Source of the DNA: Colius striatus
Lineage: Eukaryota > Chordata > Aves > Coliiformes > Coliidae
Length of the DNA stretch: 64,000 nt
Assembly (NCBI RefSeq): GCF_028858725.1
Contig: NC_084763.1
Coordinates: forward strand, 51,964,152-52,028,151
Reading direction: 5' to 3'
Part shown: piece by piece, positions 48,821 to 62,441 of the stretch
How positions within the stretch are numbered: position 1 is the first letter of the stretch
How the letters are laid out: every line of letters begins with the position of its first letter
Notes under the pieces: generated by a model
What the model saw: only the letters and a program-made list of their open reading frames with translations
Told to the model about the DNA's origin: nothing
Databases searched by the model: none
Position numbers and translations under genes: made by a program

Positions 48821-51435
48821 AAAGCAGCACAAATTCTATCCTAAGTGCATGCCATAATATTGCAGAAGACCAACAGCTTACTGTTACAGTGACTCCATAT
48901 AATGAGGTTTTTAAAGGGTAACCCAAGTACTGAATAAACTTTTCTTTCTGAAGCTTAAGCTGAGAATTATGTTTATCTACACACAAAAAATATTTCCTCT
49001 ATTTCATCAAGTTTAACTATGTAGGATGTGATCCTGGAGGGACTGTGGAAATAGAAGTAAAATTTTAAATACTGATAAAGCCAGCAGATAAGTTAGTAAC
49101 TAGCAAGAAAATCCTAAATATCTGGGTCCTGAGTGGTGCTAGGAGGCTCCTGAGAAATTACCACAATACCTGCCATGGGCATCTTCCAATTCCTCTACAT
49201 TTTTATACCTGATATGACGTGTGATTGCTTTTCTTCTTGCAAATGTATGTACTTGATTTGTCTTAGCCTTCAAGGAACACAAATAGATGCATTGTAAATA
49301 TATACAGGTGAAGAAAATCTGACAGATGGATAAATGTAGGTAAAGTGATCCTTCTGCATTGTAGCTCTTGGTACTTAAAGAGGTTTTCAGGTTATTAAGA
49401 AACTGTTGAATTCTCTTGAGATTAAAAGTTGTTGCAAACCAAGAAATGTTATCAAGGTATAGTAGAGTCTGCAAATATATACATAGCTAGATTTTGAAAT
49501 GGTTTTAATGATGAGTGTAATTTTCAAAAGCCTATAGTCATCTATCACTTAAACACTGTAAAATATGCCCATGGTCAAGCAAACATACAACTCCCCAAAA
49601 CAGTTCATTCAAGCAATTCAGTTGTCCTTCATAAAATTCCAGTTTCATTTGAAATGTCATGGGAGAGGATACCAGTGACAGTAACCTAACCCATTTCATA
49701 ATGAAATTATATGTATCTGTGTTGTTCTTGATGATTAGGGAGTAACTCTCCATTTATGCTTTCCTTTTTTGATAACAAATGATCAAAACCACTTGGATAT
49801 TTGGACGGAGAGAAAGGATGATCTACTTTAGGTGAGCATCTTCCTTTTCCAAAGACTTACTCTTGTCAGTCCTTCTGTACATTTGCCAACTTTTGAGGTG
49901 TTTAAGTAGAAAAACATAAGAATATAAGGAAAAATCTTTTAATATTTTAACAAAATTTGAAGATTTTCCTTTGAAAACTGCTATTTCCTCCCTTGTAAGG
50001 AATATATAACCAATTTGCATTAGTTGTTTGAACTATTTAAAAACTCATTCAACCATGAGGTTTCTGAATATGACCATAATCAACTAAAAACATCATTTGA
50101 CATCTGTGCTCACTACTACACCCTGTCATTTACCAAAGGTGTGAGGAAAGTTGAACTGTCTGGATTTCTCCTTTGCCATGGATTATAGCTTAAGTATTTT
50201 AGAAAAAGAATTGACAGGAAAATCTTGAGGTTGGATTTGGGTTGGATTTTTTTTTTGTGGACACTCTTGAACTTTTGCAGATTAATTTTATAATACAGAA
50301 TAAATGGAATGAACCATTATAAGAACAAAGGATTTGTTATTATCTTCTTATTTTTATAGCTAGATTACATTTAGGTTTTGCAATGTCTTCATTTGAGTAA
50401 AGGTTGTTGATATCCCTGATCTTCCTAAAACTTCAAATAAGAGGGGGGAGAAAAAGTCAATGTTTAGAAGTTAATATCTAAATCAACCTCACTTTTTGAA
50501 GCTGGATTTCCTTCAACAGTTATTTGACACATCCTATTAATCATAGTTAGATTTGGAAATCTATGGCATGTGGTGAGAACAAGCCATATGCTGAGATAAA
50601 CTGAGCTGGAGTACATCTAGGTTAGTTGAAATGTGTGATGTTGGAAAGTATTTGACTGTATTAAAACAAAAAAAAAAGGTATATTGTTGATAATTAACTT
50701 TTTATTACTTAGAGTTGTGGATCAAAGTGTTATAGGCATAAAGGAATATCCTTTATGGAAGAATTTCATTTATATTGATGTTTAATGGATTCAGTGTTAT
50801 TTAAGTACTACTTTGACACTTACCCAGATATCTGCTTGCCCTAATCATGTAGTAAAATATCAGTTTAATCTTGCTTTAATCATATAGTAAAATCTCAGCA
50901 GCAATAACCTAAAATTTCAATCTCAGTAGCAAAAATGTCAAATTTGAGGTGAAAACCATTTTCCACACTACCTCGAAAACTTTTTCCCGTCCTTTGAAGG
51001 ACAATGTTTTCCTCAAGTAGGAGGAGATGTTTGTTCAAAGCCAAAAAGTGTGCTCAGATACTGTGAGAACTGTCTTCCTACAGAATTTTCCATGGTCTTG
51101 CACACGTGTGCATCCAGTTCCCTAAAGACTATGTAGCAGTTGAAAACTAGGTCTTCACAAGAAACTTGACTCATATAGCTGTGGGGTATAGGGGATAAAG
51201 TGCTGTAGGCAATAGTTACACCACTTCTATACTCAAAAAGCCAACATTTAAGTCTTTCTGCATGCCTGAACTCTCACTGAAGAGTTATTACTGAGGGATA
51301 TTTTCCAGCAAATATTTGCCAGTGTTAGGCTGGTCTGTTTGAAAAGACTCGAGCTTTAGACTAAAGGTAATGTGGACAGTTGTAGGGAAGGCAAGATATG
51401 AAACTGAAAATTCCAGTTTATATAAAAAAATAGCA
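48821..51435. other. Intronic, nothing recognised
   Basis: AT-rich. A diverged 29-base direct repeat with 35-base period lies at 50835-50863 and 50870-50898 (CTTGC..TAATCAT.TAGTAAAAT). Confidence 0.45.
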
Positions 51436-52390
51436 CTGCTTGGTGCCCTGCTTCTTCCACACAGGATCTTGAACTCCACCATGGAGTACAGGAACAATGC
51501 CAGAGCTTGCAGGGGTGCAACTGGGAAGGCCCTTTTAGAATTAAACCTGGCCAGGAAAGTAAAGGAAAATAAGAAGGGTTTTTTGAGGTACACCGGCAAC
51601 AAAGGGAAGATGAGGGGGAATGTGAGCCTGCTGCTGAACGCAGAGGATGCCCTGGTGTCTGAGGATGCAGAGAAGGCTGAACTACTGAATGCCTTCTTTG
51701 CTTCAGTCTTTACAGCCAAGGCCGGCCCTCAGGAAGCCCAGTCCAGCCAGGATAGTAGGATGGTCCAGACAACAGAGGACTTGCCCTTGGTGGATAAGGC
51801 AGAGGTTAAAGGCTTGTTGGGCAAGCTTAACGCTCATAAATCAATGGGACCTGATGAGATGCATCCAAGAGTGCTGAGGGAATTGGCTGGTGTGGTTGCT
51901 AAGCCACTCTCCATCATTTTCAAAAGGCTTTGTTTTCAAAAGAGTGTGTGCTGCTATAAAGTGTAACCTCAAGCAACAAGCTGGTACTTGCAGGTAAACT
52001 ATTCCTTTCAGTATTCTTATCTTCTCAGGACACATTAAAATCTCTTGGGGATCTCATTGATGTTTACAAATATCTAAATGGTGGATGTCAGGAGGTTGAG
52101 GCATCACTTTTTTCTACTGTATCCAGCAACAGGACAAGGGGTAATGGGATGAAGCTGGAACACAAAAGGTTCCATTTAAATATAAGAAAAAACTATTTCC
52201 CTGCTCAGGTGAGGGAGGCCTGGCACAGGCTGCCTGGGGAGAGTGTGGAGTCTCCTTCCTTGGAGGTCTTCAAAACCCATCTGGATGTGTTCCTGTGTGA
52301 TTAGATTTAGATGGACTTGCTTTAGCAGGGCAGTTGGACCAGGTGATCCCTAAAGGTCCCTTCCAACCCCTACCATTCTCTGTAATTCTG
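51436..52390 (+). mobile_element. CR1 LINE with 5' inversion and internal RT deletion
   Basis: 51484-51925 reads in sense the CR1 linker before RT ([63 protein letters not shown]). The immediately preceding 51436-51483 instead matches the antisense of the CR1 endonuclease region (GGATCTTGAACTCCACCATG), which suggests an inverted 5' end. After about 51930 some 100 bases are unrelated. From about 52045 the 3' part resumes (GATGTTTACAAATATCTAAATGG) and continues to the CCTACCATTCT tail near 52380. Confidence 0.9.
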
Positions 52391-55300
52391 TGTGTCAAAA
52401 ATCCACCATCCATGGACCAAGTCTGTACTTGTCTGAATATACCTGGGGAACCAAATGAGTCCACCTTTAAAATGACCTGGCCCAGTCCTTCTCTTGTTAG
52501 AAATGTTTTGGGAAATTTGAAATACTGATCTCTTTTAAAATACTGTGCTCTCTTAATACCTGATTCTCCTGTTCTATCTATCAGCATTCTTGGCCATGTA
52601 ATGTTTTTTGACCAATTTACTGCTGCTTTTGAACAATCTATTTTCCTGTTAGCTGAATTTCCATAGTAACCGTAGCTCTGTTTTTACCAATACTTATAGT
52701 TCTTTCTAGTGCATGCAATCTTCATGATTTGTGTTGTGCTTTAAAACACATCAGAGATAACAGAATTTTAACCTGGTGAATTAATAATTCACTTATCAGA
52801 GCTATACAGCTTTGTACCAATCCTGCAAGAGAATACACAAATCCTTCTGCTTCACTCTTCTAAAAAGAGTGAAGTGCATTTATTCCCTTCAATCTCTTAA
52901 ACAAGTGTATAAATGCCCAGACCTTACCACTCCTCACCAGCCATCACATGGGGTATGTGGGGATGTCCAGGCTTCACCTGCAATCCTGCTCATAGCTCTA
53001 CAGTCCTGGGAGGATGGTGCCTCTCAGAAACCATGTAGACTTTGGCATGGCCTGAAGTGCTTTCAAGATACAATCTGCTGTTAATGAGTAAAATATTAAA
53101 TGATATTGGCACAGTTCTTCTGCATCATTTTTTTAACTTTTGCATGGGGTTTTGAAGGAACACACAATGGCACATTCAATAAAGTTCAATTACATTTCAA
53201 TCACTGTTCAATTACCATTCAATTACTATTAAGTACACATATGGTGTTAGCTGATATTTTGCTCAGTGTTTGTACTGCAGCAGATTTGGTTGTGTAATTT
53301 TGTTTTGTAGACAGAGCAGGGGACACCTGCATTCACATCTAGAAATTTTTATGTATCCAGATAGGGATTATATTTACACTGGAAAATCCATTTTGTTATA
53401 GATTAAGATTTTTCAAACAATAGGATATCTATTTATATTCTGTTTCAGTGGCAGCTGATGACTGTGCACTACATTACTGATAAAATTGAAGATATATGCA
53501 ATAAGAAGCAGTGTTTATTATAAAAATGGGAGATGGAAAAGTATATTAGATCGTTCTAGCTGGTCTTAGTAAAGAGGAATATTTTTCTTATTAATTATTT
53601 TTCATTCTTTTCTTCACTTAGAGCAAATAATCCATATTAAAGTAATATCATGATGGAAGGGGTACAATAGTAGAGTGAAAACTGTCACAGGTAATAGGAT
53701 TGTCACAGTTCCCCCCTTATAGCCTCTTATTTGTAATTCAATTTCTTGTTTTATTCTGTTTTCTAACTTCCTTAAATTCATCCCTTAAATCCTAATATTT
53801 AGTGCATACTGAATTGTTTTCTTCCTTAGTATTTATATTCTTCAAGGCTTATTCTTTGTTATCTCAAAACCTTACAATAATTTAATAACTAAAACAATAT
53901 TTATCAGTTGGAACCTGTCCTATTAATATTGTTGAGTTTCATTCAAATTTGCCAAGTCTCTTGAAATGTAATTAGACTAAAAGGAGTGAATTTTTTATAC
54001 AATCTTAAATGTTATTTATAAAACCATTTTGGTGCCACTTCTATTGCTACTGGAAGCTGTAACTACATCCAAAAACAAGGACAGTAACCTTTGGCTAGCA
54101 CAGAAATCTTAAGATTTTAGGGTGTTTTTTTTTAAATGGCTCAAGTAATTGTAATTTCAGGACTCAGAAAAGAGTAAAAAGGATTCCCAAGATTCCCCAA
54201 AATGGAAGACTTAGAGTCAGATCACTTTGGCAATCTTTTACATTGGACATAAAGTAAAAATCTATCAAGACCTATGAATGAGTCTAAAAACCCATTACAT
54301 CTTCATCCACCTTCAGGCCTTTGTGGCTGTTCAGTCAACAGTGTTTCATTTTAGAACCTTTTAGGCAATTAGGTTGAGGGTGAAATCTAATCATGTTTTG
54401 AAATCCAGTGTCAATACTTTTTAGTAATGTAGCTATAAGTAGTTTTTTATACTAAGTAGGATATGTTGTATTCTGAACTTTCACCTTTTAAGATAAAAAG
54501 GAGATGGGGAGGAGGGGGAGACATCACCAAAAGACTAGCTACAGAATGCTCTTTCCTACTCAGCAAGTTACAGTCCCAGTGTCTGAAAGGTAAGTCAGTG
54601 TGGATGAATAGTGGATGAAAACCTTAGTGAATATGAAAACTTTTAGTCTTTTAGATTCTGGACATTCTTAATTTGCTAGAAATTAATTAGGTATGTGATT
54701 GCGTATGGGAAATATATGAAAGGTCTTCCCTGAAATGTAACTCTTATAACCACCATACTAATATGCAACACCCTAACTTTTGCTGCCAAAGAGCTTTACT
54801 GATCAAACTGAAACTTTGGAATCCTGTTCAATAAGGATTCATGTTTTGATTTCCAGGCAATAGGCTTTATTTGCAAGGTTTAGATTGAGGTTCTGTTCTT
54901 TTACATTGCCTGAGGTGTAACCATGCTGAAACACTAGCTAAGCAATTACTTCCTCTGCCAAATTAGTTTTCATCTATACTAAGATGCATAAACTTATATA
55001 ATCAAATCTGATGTTTTTGCAAATTATTCCTTTGCAAATAACATGCCTTCATAGTTCCAACTACATAAAAGCTTACATAAGCAGACAAATACATAGTTAT
55101 GTGCTGGGAAACCTTCATTAATGACACAGAGAAAGGATTTCCTGTAGCCAGATGGCCCTTGTAGTGTTAACCAAACTGTTCATCTAAACCAGCATTGTCT
55201 GGAACCTAATGCCCTCAGGCAAGGATCCGACCCAATTCTGGAGAGGCACCATGCAATCATGACAGATGGTCAAGTGTTGAGTCAGCCCAAAGACCATGCA

Positions 55301-56489
55301 TATGTACCAAGGGTGGCTGTTGGGAGCTGAAGCTCACAGTGAAGAGCATTCAGCAGACTTACAGTTATGAGGTGTCCTAATCTGAACAACATTAATGTGA
55401 ATAAAATGAATGCACATGAGACCTTAAATTGAATAGAATGAAGAAAACAATAGCTTCATATCCTTTTGCCCAGGTTTTATTGGATAGATCTATAAGGGAC
55501 AGAGACTTTTTTCATTAGCTTCATTCAGCTTAAAGAGATTATAAAATTTACTCCATCATTCTGTAGTGAGTGGGATGAGTGATAGTGGTAAGTATTTAGA
55601 ATTATACATTTCCAACTTTTGAAAGGCAAAAATTTGAACACAGTAATATACTAGTGGTTGTTACATTAGTGTTTCTTATCAATTCTATACATAAATCTGA
55701 ATAAAATCCTAATTAGGCCTGCCTGAGTTTGTAAAGCTGAAAGATGTTCAATATAGTTTAAACAGGAAGGACTTTCTGATCATGACATTGATCAAGACTC
55801 CTGTATTAAGAATAAGCTTCAATCGGCTGGAAATGCTTTTGAAAAGGGCAGGAGTCTCACTTGTCTTCAAAAGTTCAATTTTTATCCAGTCTATCATTGC
55901 TTTCCACATATTTGAAGAGATTTGCTCTCCCATTCATCCAGTAAGAGCATAGGTTTGGGAGAGACACGTGATGACAGAGATTTCAGAGGAGTAAATAAAA
56001 CCAAAGCAGAAAGAACATCAAAGATTATTAAAGTCATCTAATGAGAAACATGGTAATGGTTTGCAATGAGGAAAAGGACTGAACTGGAAACATATAATGA
56101 AGAGAATTAATACACTTAAAATTGAACTGATTGGAGCCTAGAAATCAGTTGCTATTAGCATGAGTTTTAAAGTGGGTTTTTTACCATCTTTTCACAGAAA
56201 ATGTTGAGTTTAATACAAAGCACTAACAAAAGCTTGGAAATTCTGTTCAGAAAGATGGGTAGATATTGTGTTTGAATTGTCTCTGTGTAGAATGTCTCTT
56301 AGGGTAGGGAATTGTATTTGTGTGACACTCTGCTGAGGCATAATGAAAGATTTGAGATTGCATAGTTTCTTCCAGACCTCTGATATGGCATTCCTGGTCA
56401 ATGGTACCCTTTTTTCATGAATGATTAAAGTATTACAGGAAACTAAAACAGGTTTGTGTGCTCATTAGACTTTATTTTTTAGTTTTCAG
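52391..56489. other. Intronic, nothing recognised
   Basis: AT-rich; no CR1 tail, microsatellite or exon recognised. Short CAATTAC/TTCAAT iterations occur near 53187-53228. Confidence 0.45.
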
Positions 56490-56604
56490 CATTCCAAGTA
56501 GACGAAAAAGAAGCTGTAATGTTCAATTTGCCAAGGCAAAGTGAGACTGAAATAATAATGCCCAAGAAGAAAAGAGAATGGGAAAAGGAACACCTCACAA
56601 AGCA
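56490..56604 (+). CDS. C10orf67: C10orf67-like exon (MPKK exon)
   Basis: Acceptor ATTTTTTAGTTTTCAG and donor GTAATA. It begins with two bases completing the codon left by the 47651 exon and has 37 codons with no stop (FQVDEKEAVMFNLPRQSETE, IIMPKKKREWEKEHLTK), leaving two bases. MPKK and the acidic/basic run after it occupy the same place as MPKK in the human protein. The distance from the SVSV exon is also similar (about 35 residues). Confidence 0.65.
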
Positions 56605-57715
56605 GTAATATCTTAGAAAATAGAAGAAATAACTCACTGAGAAGGTGATCTTGTAATTATTACAAGATATAAGTTTAGGTATGTATTGTTTATATATTTG
56701 TATACAGACCATTTTAAAGTCTACAGATTTCACAGAGTTACTGCCTCTGTAATGTTTTAGCTGCTAAAGTCATGGTGGCAGCAGCCATTTGCATAGCAGC
56801 TTTATCCAAGGAGTTTACAGAGTTTCTTATAGCCTTTCTCTGAGACAAATAGGAATCAGCTTCCCAGAAAGAAGAGTCAAGATCCAGTCACACAGACTGT
56901 GTCTAAGTTGTAAGGCATGGCTGCTCTGTGGGAACCTGCATAGGTACCTCCATCCCATCACCCAGACTAGGAACATGCCACAGCTCCCTTCTAGTCTGTG
57001 TACCTGGAATTTTCTAGGTCTTACACTTAACATGGGACTAATCTGAGTCAGGGCATTCACACAAAAGCAAAGATTTAACAGCTTTCCTGGACTCCAAGTA
57101 TAGACATATACATGAAAATCAGAGCTGGGTCTGAGTCAGGGGTTCAATTCTTTTTTCTAATTGCTTGACCTTATACTTTTTACAAGCAACTGGTTTTGCC
57201 AAGGGGAATTTGTAATCACAGGTCTTGAGTCTTCACCCATTTAAGACAATGGCAATTCTATCACTGATAGCAGCAAGATGAGGTTCAGATAGGACGAGAT
57301 TGTATTTAATTATCCACAGTGCTGTTGTTATGGTTGACAAAATGTTGCCTAAATGTCAGGCTACTGATTTAGGTTGCAAAAACCTTTTCGGTTTTTAACA
57401 GGGTACTGCAACAGCTTCAAACATTAAAATTTGTCCCAAGAGTAGCACTGTGTATGAGTAAAACGTTGTGCTTGTTTTTGCTTAGTTGACAAAGAAAATA
57501 AACAGGAGTTCACTTACTTTCAGATAACATATGTAGTACCTGAGTAGGAAGCTGCAGAAAGGACCATTACTGCTGAAACTGAAGAAATACAAAGGTCAGG
57601 AAAGGAAAATCATAGAAAAGTCAAGGCCAAAGTTTTAAGATATGCTTTGAAGACATTTAAGAAGCCTCTGCATTGGTTTAGCTTCTTCTCTTTACACTTT
57701 TTTTTTCTATCTTAG
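56605..57715. other. Intronic; one human-like coil segment not found
   Basis: The human protein has roughly 25-30 coil residues between MPKK and RKEA. No exon for them was convincingly seen. An open stretch at 57547-57773 (AAERTITAETEEIQRSGKEN near its start) has no clear donor. Confidence 0.4.
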
Positions 57716-57776
57716 AAAAGAAGCTGAGCAAAGTAATGCAATATAGAAAAAGAAAGTCCAGATTCTAAAAAAACAG
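57716..57776 (+). pseudogene. C10orf67: C10orf67-like exon with in-frame TAG
   Basis: Acceptor TTTTTTCTATCTTAG, donor GTTTAA. The single leading base completes the codon left by the 56604 donor. It reads KEAEQSNAI, then TAG at 57744-57746, then KKKVQILKKQ. In the human protein RKEADR..., a Trp stands where the TAG is and is followed by (E/K)K(R/K)..IL; TGG to TAG is a single change. All three frames of this exon contain a stop before the donor, so the full-length chain cannot be read through. Confidence 0.6.
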
Positions 57777-60670
57777 GTTTAATATTAGTCCGTTGATGGC
57801 ATTGACAAAATACTTTGAGCTTGTAGGTTTTGCAAATGATATTTGTGAGAATTAAGGTGGTTATGGACATTAATCAGTTACCTAGTAATTAGCATTTAAG
57901 GATGTAATAGCTAGGTTTAAAAGACTGGAATAAATATACTGTTAACCTGCTCATAGCAGTGACAAACACTTCAGACAAGTAATTTTGTACAATTACGTTA
58001 ATAGTACTCAGAGTTCTTAAAAACAGAACTTATGTGCTGTCAGACTACATTTAATATAGCTTTTAATGTCTTCTTTATTGCAGTCTTGACTGAGATTTTA
58101 AGCTGTTAATATTCTTTTTTAAGCCTATTTGTTTCTCTGTCTTTTTTTTTCCTAGCACTCCTATTTCCCCAAATTTTTTTATCCCCTTTTGTTTCATACT
58201 TCATTTTCTGTCACTCCACTTTCTGTATCCCAGAATCAGAGTGCTTTCTTCTGTTTTTCACGTGATGACCATTCTCCTTTGTACATACCTTTTTATTCAG
58301 ACAGTTTTCTTCTCTGCTTTATCCATCCTCTCTAGAATCTTCCTTCTCTATATTCTGAAATATTTTGTCTGAAAAATACTGATTGTTGAAACTTACATAT
58401 TCCTTCTGATGGTCAAAAGTAATGAACTTCTAGCAAAAGAACACTGAGCATCCCACTGAAGCTCTGCTCAGAGTCATAGAAACTGTCTGCGATTTGTGCT
58501 TTTAGGTCACACAGCTCCAGCACTACTTCTGTTGGAACAGAGCTTTCTGATTTGCCATGAAGCTGGAGCTGAGATTGAAATACTTATAAAGCCATGAATT
58601 CCCTTGGTCTAAAGCTGGTCCTAGTATAAATCTTGCCCATTCAAAAAGCCTTGCAAGTAACACTTGGACAGCCAGACATGGCTGCATCTATACTGACAAT
58701 TTTTAATGCTGTGGATGCTCACATTTGTCCATGGGTCTTGGTTCTCTATTGGCCTTAGTGTGCTTTTATTGCTTCAGTCATACTCTTTTTAGGATTAGAA
58801 CAACCAAGTCCTCGAGACAAAACCCTAGAGCAGTTCTGCTACTGGTTTGTTCCCTATAGGCTGTACATATGAGGTGGCATACCCACAAAACATCACGCCA
58901 CATCTCAAAACATGTAACATATGTGTTTGGCACCATGCTATAAAAACACTTCTCACAGGCTATAGCATAGCCAAATGCTCTTTTAGGTGGAAAACTACAG
59001 ACAAGGAATATCTAAAATCTGCCTGTACCCCGTGAGACCCAACCTGGCCCAGTGTGAAGGCAACCAGTCCACTCTAGAGGTCACTAGTACTGATCAGAGG
59101 GCACAAGTCATGCAGCATGTCCTAGGTTTGTGATTTTTTTTGCCTGTAGTAAAATATTTCAGTAGTGCATATCTTATGGAGCATCTGAAGAAGTGCACAG
59201 GATTTACTAAGGCTGAACTCTACAGCACACAAATAGCCTCCATTCTAACAAGGGCTAACAGAGCTTCCAAAGCCCCTGCTACAAATGTAGGAACTAGAAT
59301 CTGAAAGCTATGGGACAACATATGGAAGCTGTAGGGTTTGCAGTCACAAGTAGCTTGCATGTGAGTATTACCTGGAATGGCAGAATATGAGAGCCCTAAC
59401 AGATGCCAAATGACTTTAATATGTTCTTGGTGGTATCTTTGCTGCTGTTGTAGGGAAGAATGAGGAAAACATCAACTTCTAGTGTATAGTATCTTGAAGA
59501 AAACTATTTAATCATGTAAACATCATATTTCATTCTTTCCAAGATTTTTTTTTAAGTTTAACTCAAATTAATCTGGGCTGATGGTAAATTTTGAGGAACA
59601 ACATTTCCCACCAACTGCACATTGTACTCTACTTCAGACACTTCTTTCCTGTGTTTGTTTATCTCCACAACACCAATCAAAGATGTGGAAATGCAGTAAT
59701 TCCCATTCTACAAATAGTGAACTTGCAACAAAGATATATCCATGGCACAGCAAGCTCTCAGTATTGTACTTGGTGCTTGTTTAGTTTGATACAATATCTC
59801 CAATGTCAATGGATCGTTTCTCATTAAATTGGGTATTCATTGAAACAGGCCCCGAGTTATCGTCTCATCTGCAAATGATGAGAGTACACCACATTGATAG
59901 TATAACAGCAGTGTTATCAGTGGGTTTAGTAATAATGCAAGTCTCTGCAGAAAAATCAAGCTCTATTATTCTTACCAGTTCTACTTTACTGAGCATACAC
60001 TGTATTACCTGAATAGGTAGATACTGGACAATTTTTTTAGCAGAGACCATTGAAATTGCTTATTTAAATAAAAGATTAATTTTTCCTTTTATGTCTAGCT
60101 AATAATTATAACATCACAGAAACAAATTTGTTTTTATGGAAAGCCAATAAATAGTGAGATATAAATAGTCTGTAAGAACATCCTTATTTTTGCTTAGCTT
60201 TTTCCTGATAGTATATTAAAGAATCATACAAATTAATTTGTCATCACAGTGTGACTATCAGGGCAGCAGATATTTGTCTTGGATTTATTCTGGATAATGT
60301 TATGATTTTATTCTACTCATATTTTTTAAAATATAACCATAAAATATGTGAGCCCTCTTGTGGCCAAAATATCTTCTGTGTGTCTTATGACTCTGTAGCC
60401 TGGTGAAGGATGTGCTTAAAAAATATCTAGAGAGTATTGAATGTAAATGTGTTTAGTTAGCACTTCTAATGTCAATTCTCTTTCATTGTTCATAACAATT
60501 AAATCCTTTTAAGCTTTCCTTTATATCTTTCTTAATTTACTGTTTGTAGCTAAAGTGTCCATGAATATCTGGTTTTACAGTCAGAGACAAACATGGCACA
60601 GGACTAAAAGATTTCTAGTACTTTTGTCCATTCTAATTGCTATGAAAGGTACCAGCTAATATAAAATGGT
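57777..60670. other. Intronic, nothing recognised
   Basis: AT-rich. Block 58840-59110 is somewhat richer in GC with a short open frame but no known motif. Confidence 0.4.
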
Positions 60671-60776
60671 ATGTTCCTATGTGACCTGATCTAGGTGATC
60701 CTACTGCTACAGGGGGGTTGGACTAAATGATCTCTAAAGGTCCCTTCCAACCCCTACCATCCTATGATTCTATGAT
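60671..60776 (+). mobile_element. CR1 LINE, last ~105 bp
   Basis: ATGTTCCTATGTGACCTGAT through TTGGACTAAATGATCTCTAA to CATCCTATGATTCTATG: only the CR1 3' UTR end, severely 5' truncated. Confidence 0.95.
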
Positions 60777-62441
60777 TATACAGGGTTTTTTTACTTGAAA
60801 AATCTTCATATATATCAACAATTTGAGTTATATAGGTTCAAACACGACTATCAGTCAGAACTGCCTTTTAGTTATTACTGGAGCTGAACTCTGTGATGAT
60901 TTTGAGGCATAAGAGAATATACTTCATTGCCATTTAACACTCTTTCCTCACAAATACAAGGGGAAATAATGCAAACTATTTAAACTCCATATTCTTATTT
61001 AAGAAAAATTCTTATCACCTGATAACAATCATTTTCAACTTTTTTTTGAGGGTTTTTTTGCTTCCATTCATTAAAAATGACTGTTTCTGCAGTGTAATAT
61101 CTTTCTTTGTAAAGAAAGAGGAAAAATTTTACAGCTGTTCAAATTACCTCATGAACAGGACCTTGAGAATATAAGTAGTATTTTTCATTGTTTAGATAAA
61201 ATATCAGCATTCTGTAGTTAAAGTCATAGTAAATTTACAGACAGGAAAAGGACAGTATTTTCAAATCAAAGTGTATATTCTACTCACAGATGTTTCCAAT
61301 ACCTAAGGTCTGTTACCTTACTCATACATTTAATGTAATATATGAATGACATTTTTATGTATATTTGCCCCATGAATTGCTGAACACTTGCTGGTTATTT
61401 GCTCTGATTTCACTAATTGATAGAGTTTGCTTAACTTTTTTCATCTGAGGCCTGAAAAAAACCATTAAAAAGTCCTTATTTTTGTAACTGGTGATTTTAA
61501 AGTTGTACCAGAGAGTATTGGTTGGAATACCTTAACTTTCTTTTGTATCATGGTATTTGTGGCACTTGTGTAAAATTATTTCTTTATGACACAGCTATAT
61601 ATATATGTTAAAGAAATGCAAACTATCAACACATCTGGTTATATTTTTCTGGTTTACTCTGGTTTTTTATTTGCATTTTCTGTCATTTTTATGTGTGTTT
61701 ATCACAGTTTTTTCAGTAGTATGGAATCAGATGAAAACTGGAATGTAGCTCTTAAGTCTATAACAGTCTGCTCTGTTACGCTGTATCTTTGTTCCTAAAA
61801 AATGTAAGAAACAGTCATATATCAAAAAGATACCGTATTCACAACCCTACTTGATGTTCATTGCTAAAATGCTTTTTATTGTTACATCTTTAATATCAAC
61901 TCTCAAGGAACTCTTTGCAAAGAGTCACCGTAGAATGAATCGAATTTAGGAGTTCTAGTACCAGATACCCTATAGAACTTATATGCAAAGGAAATATACA
62001 GGAGTTTATAAAAAATATGTCAGAGAAGAGGCAAAGATCAGTGAATTTAGTGAGGAGAGAAAAAAGCCAAAGCTCCCGTTTATTACCGGTGAATTGGGCA
62101 GAGCAATGAGTAATTCTTTGATTGATTGACTTCTTTAAATAAGTTTAACTGCAGGGCTTTTTTTGACGAGTCTTCAATGTTATTTTAAATGAAAGTGGCT
62201 CCTAAGATTAGCCACTGATGGTCAAAGTGCTCTGAACTTAAATTCAGCTGATTAATGATCATACGAGATAGGCTGCAGCTAAGCAGAACTAATATGCTCC
62301 ATCTATATTTAAGAGTCTCTTATCTTTACAACTCTTGAGTGAATGTCAACATCTGCTACATTATATTCATTTTGGTATTTTGCAAATTTAGTTTAAATGT
62401 CTTTTTAATAATATATCATAATATATTATTATGATAATGTA
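60777..62441. other. Intronic, nothing recognised
   Basis: AT-rich; no exon or repeat recognised. Confidence 0.45.

Noticed and set aside
49139-49474. 111-codon minus-strand open frame
   Set aside because: No motif, no splice context and no similarity to a known family.
57547-57773. Long open frame just upstream of the 57.7 kb exon, considered as the missing coil exon
   Set aside because: The peptide does not match the expected coil, no usable donor is seen and it reads through the next acceptor in another frame.
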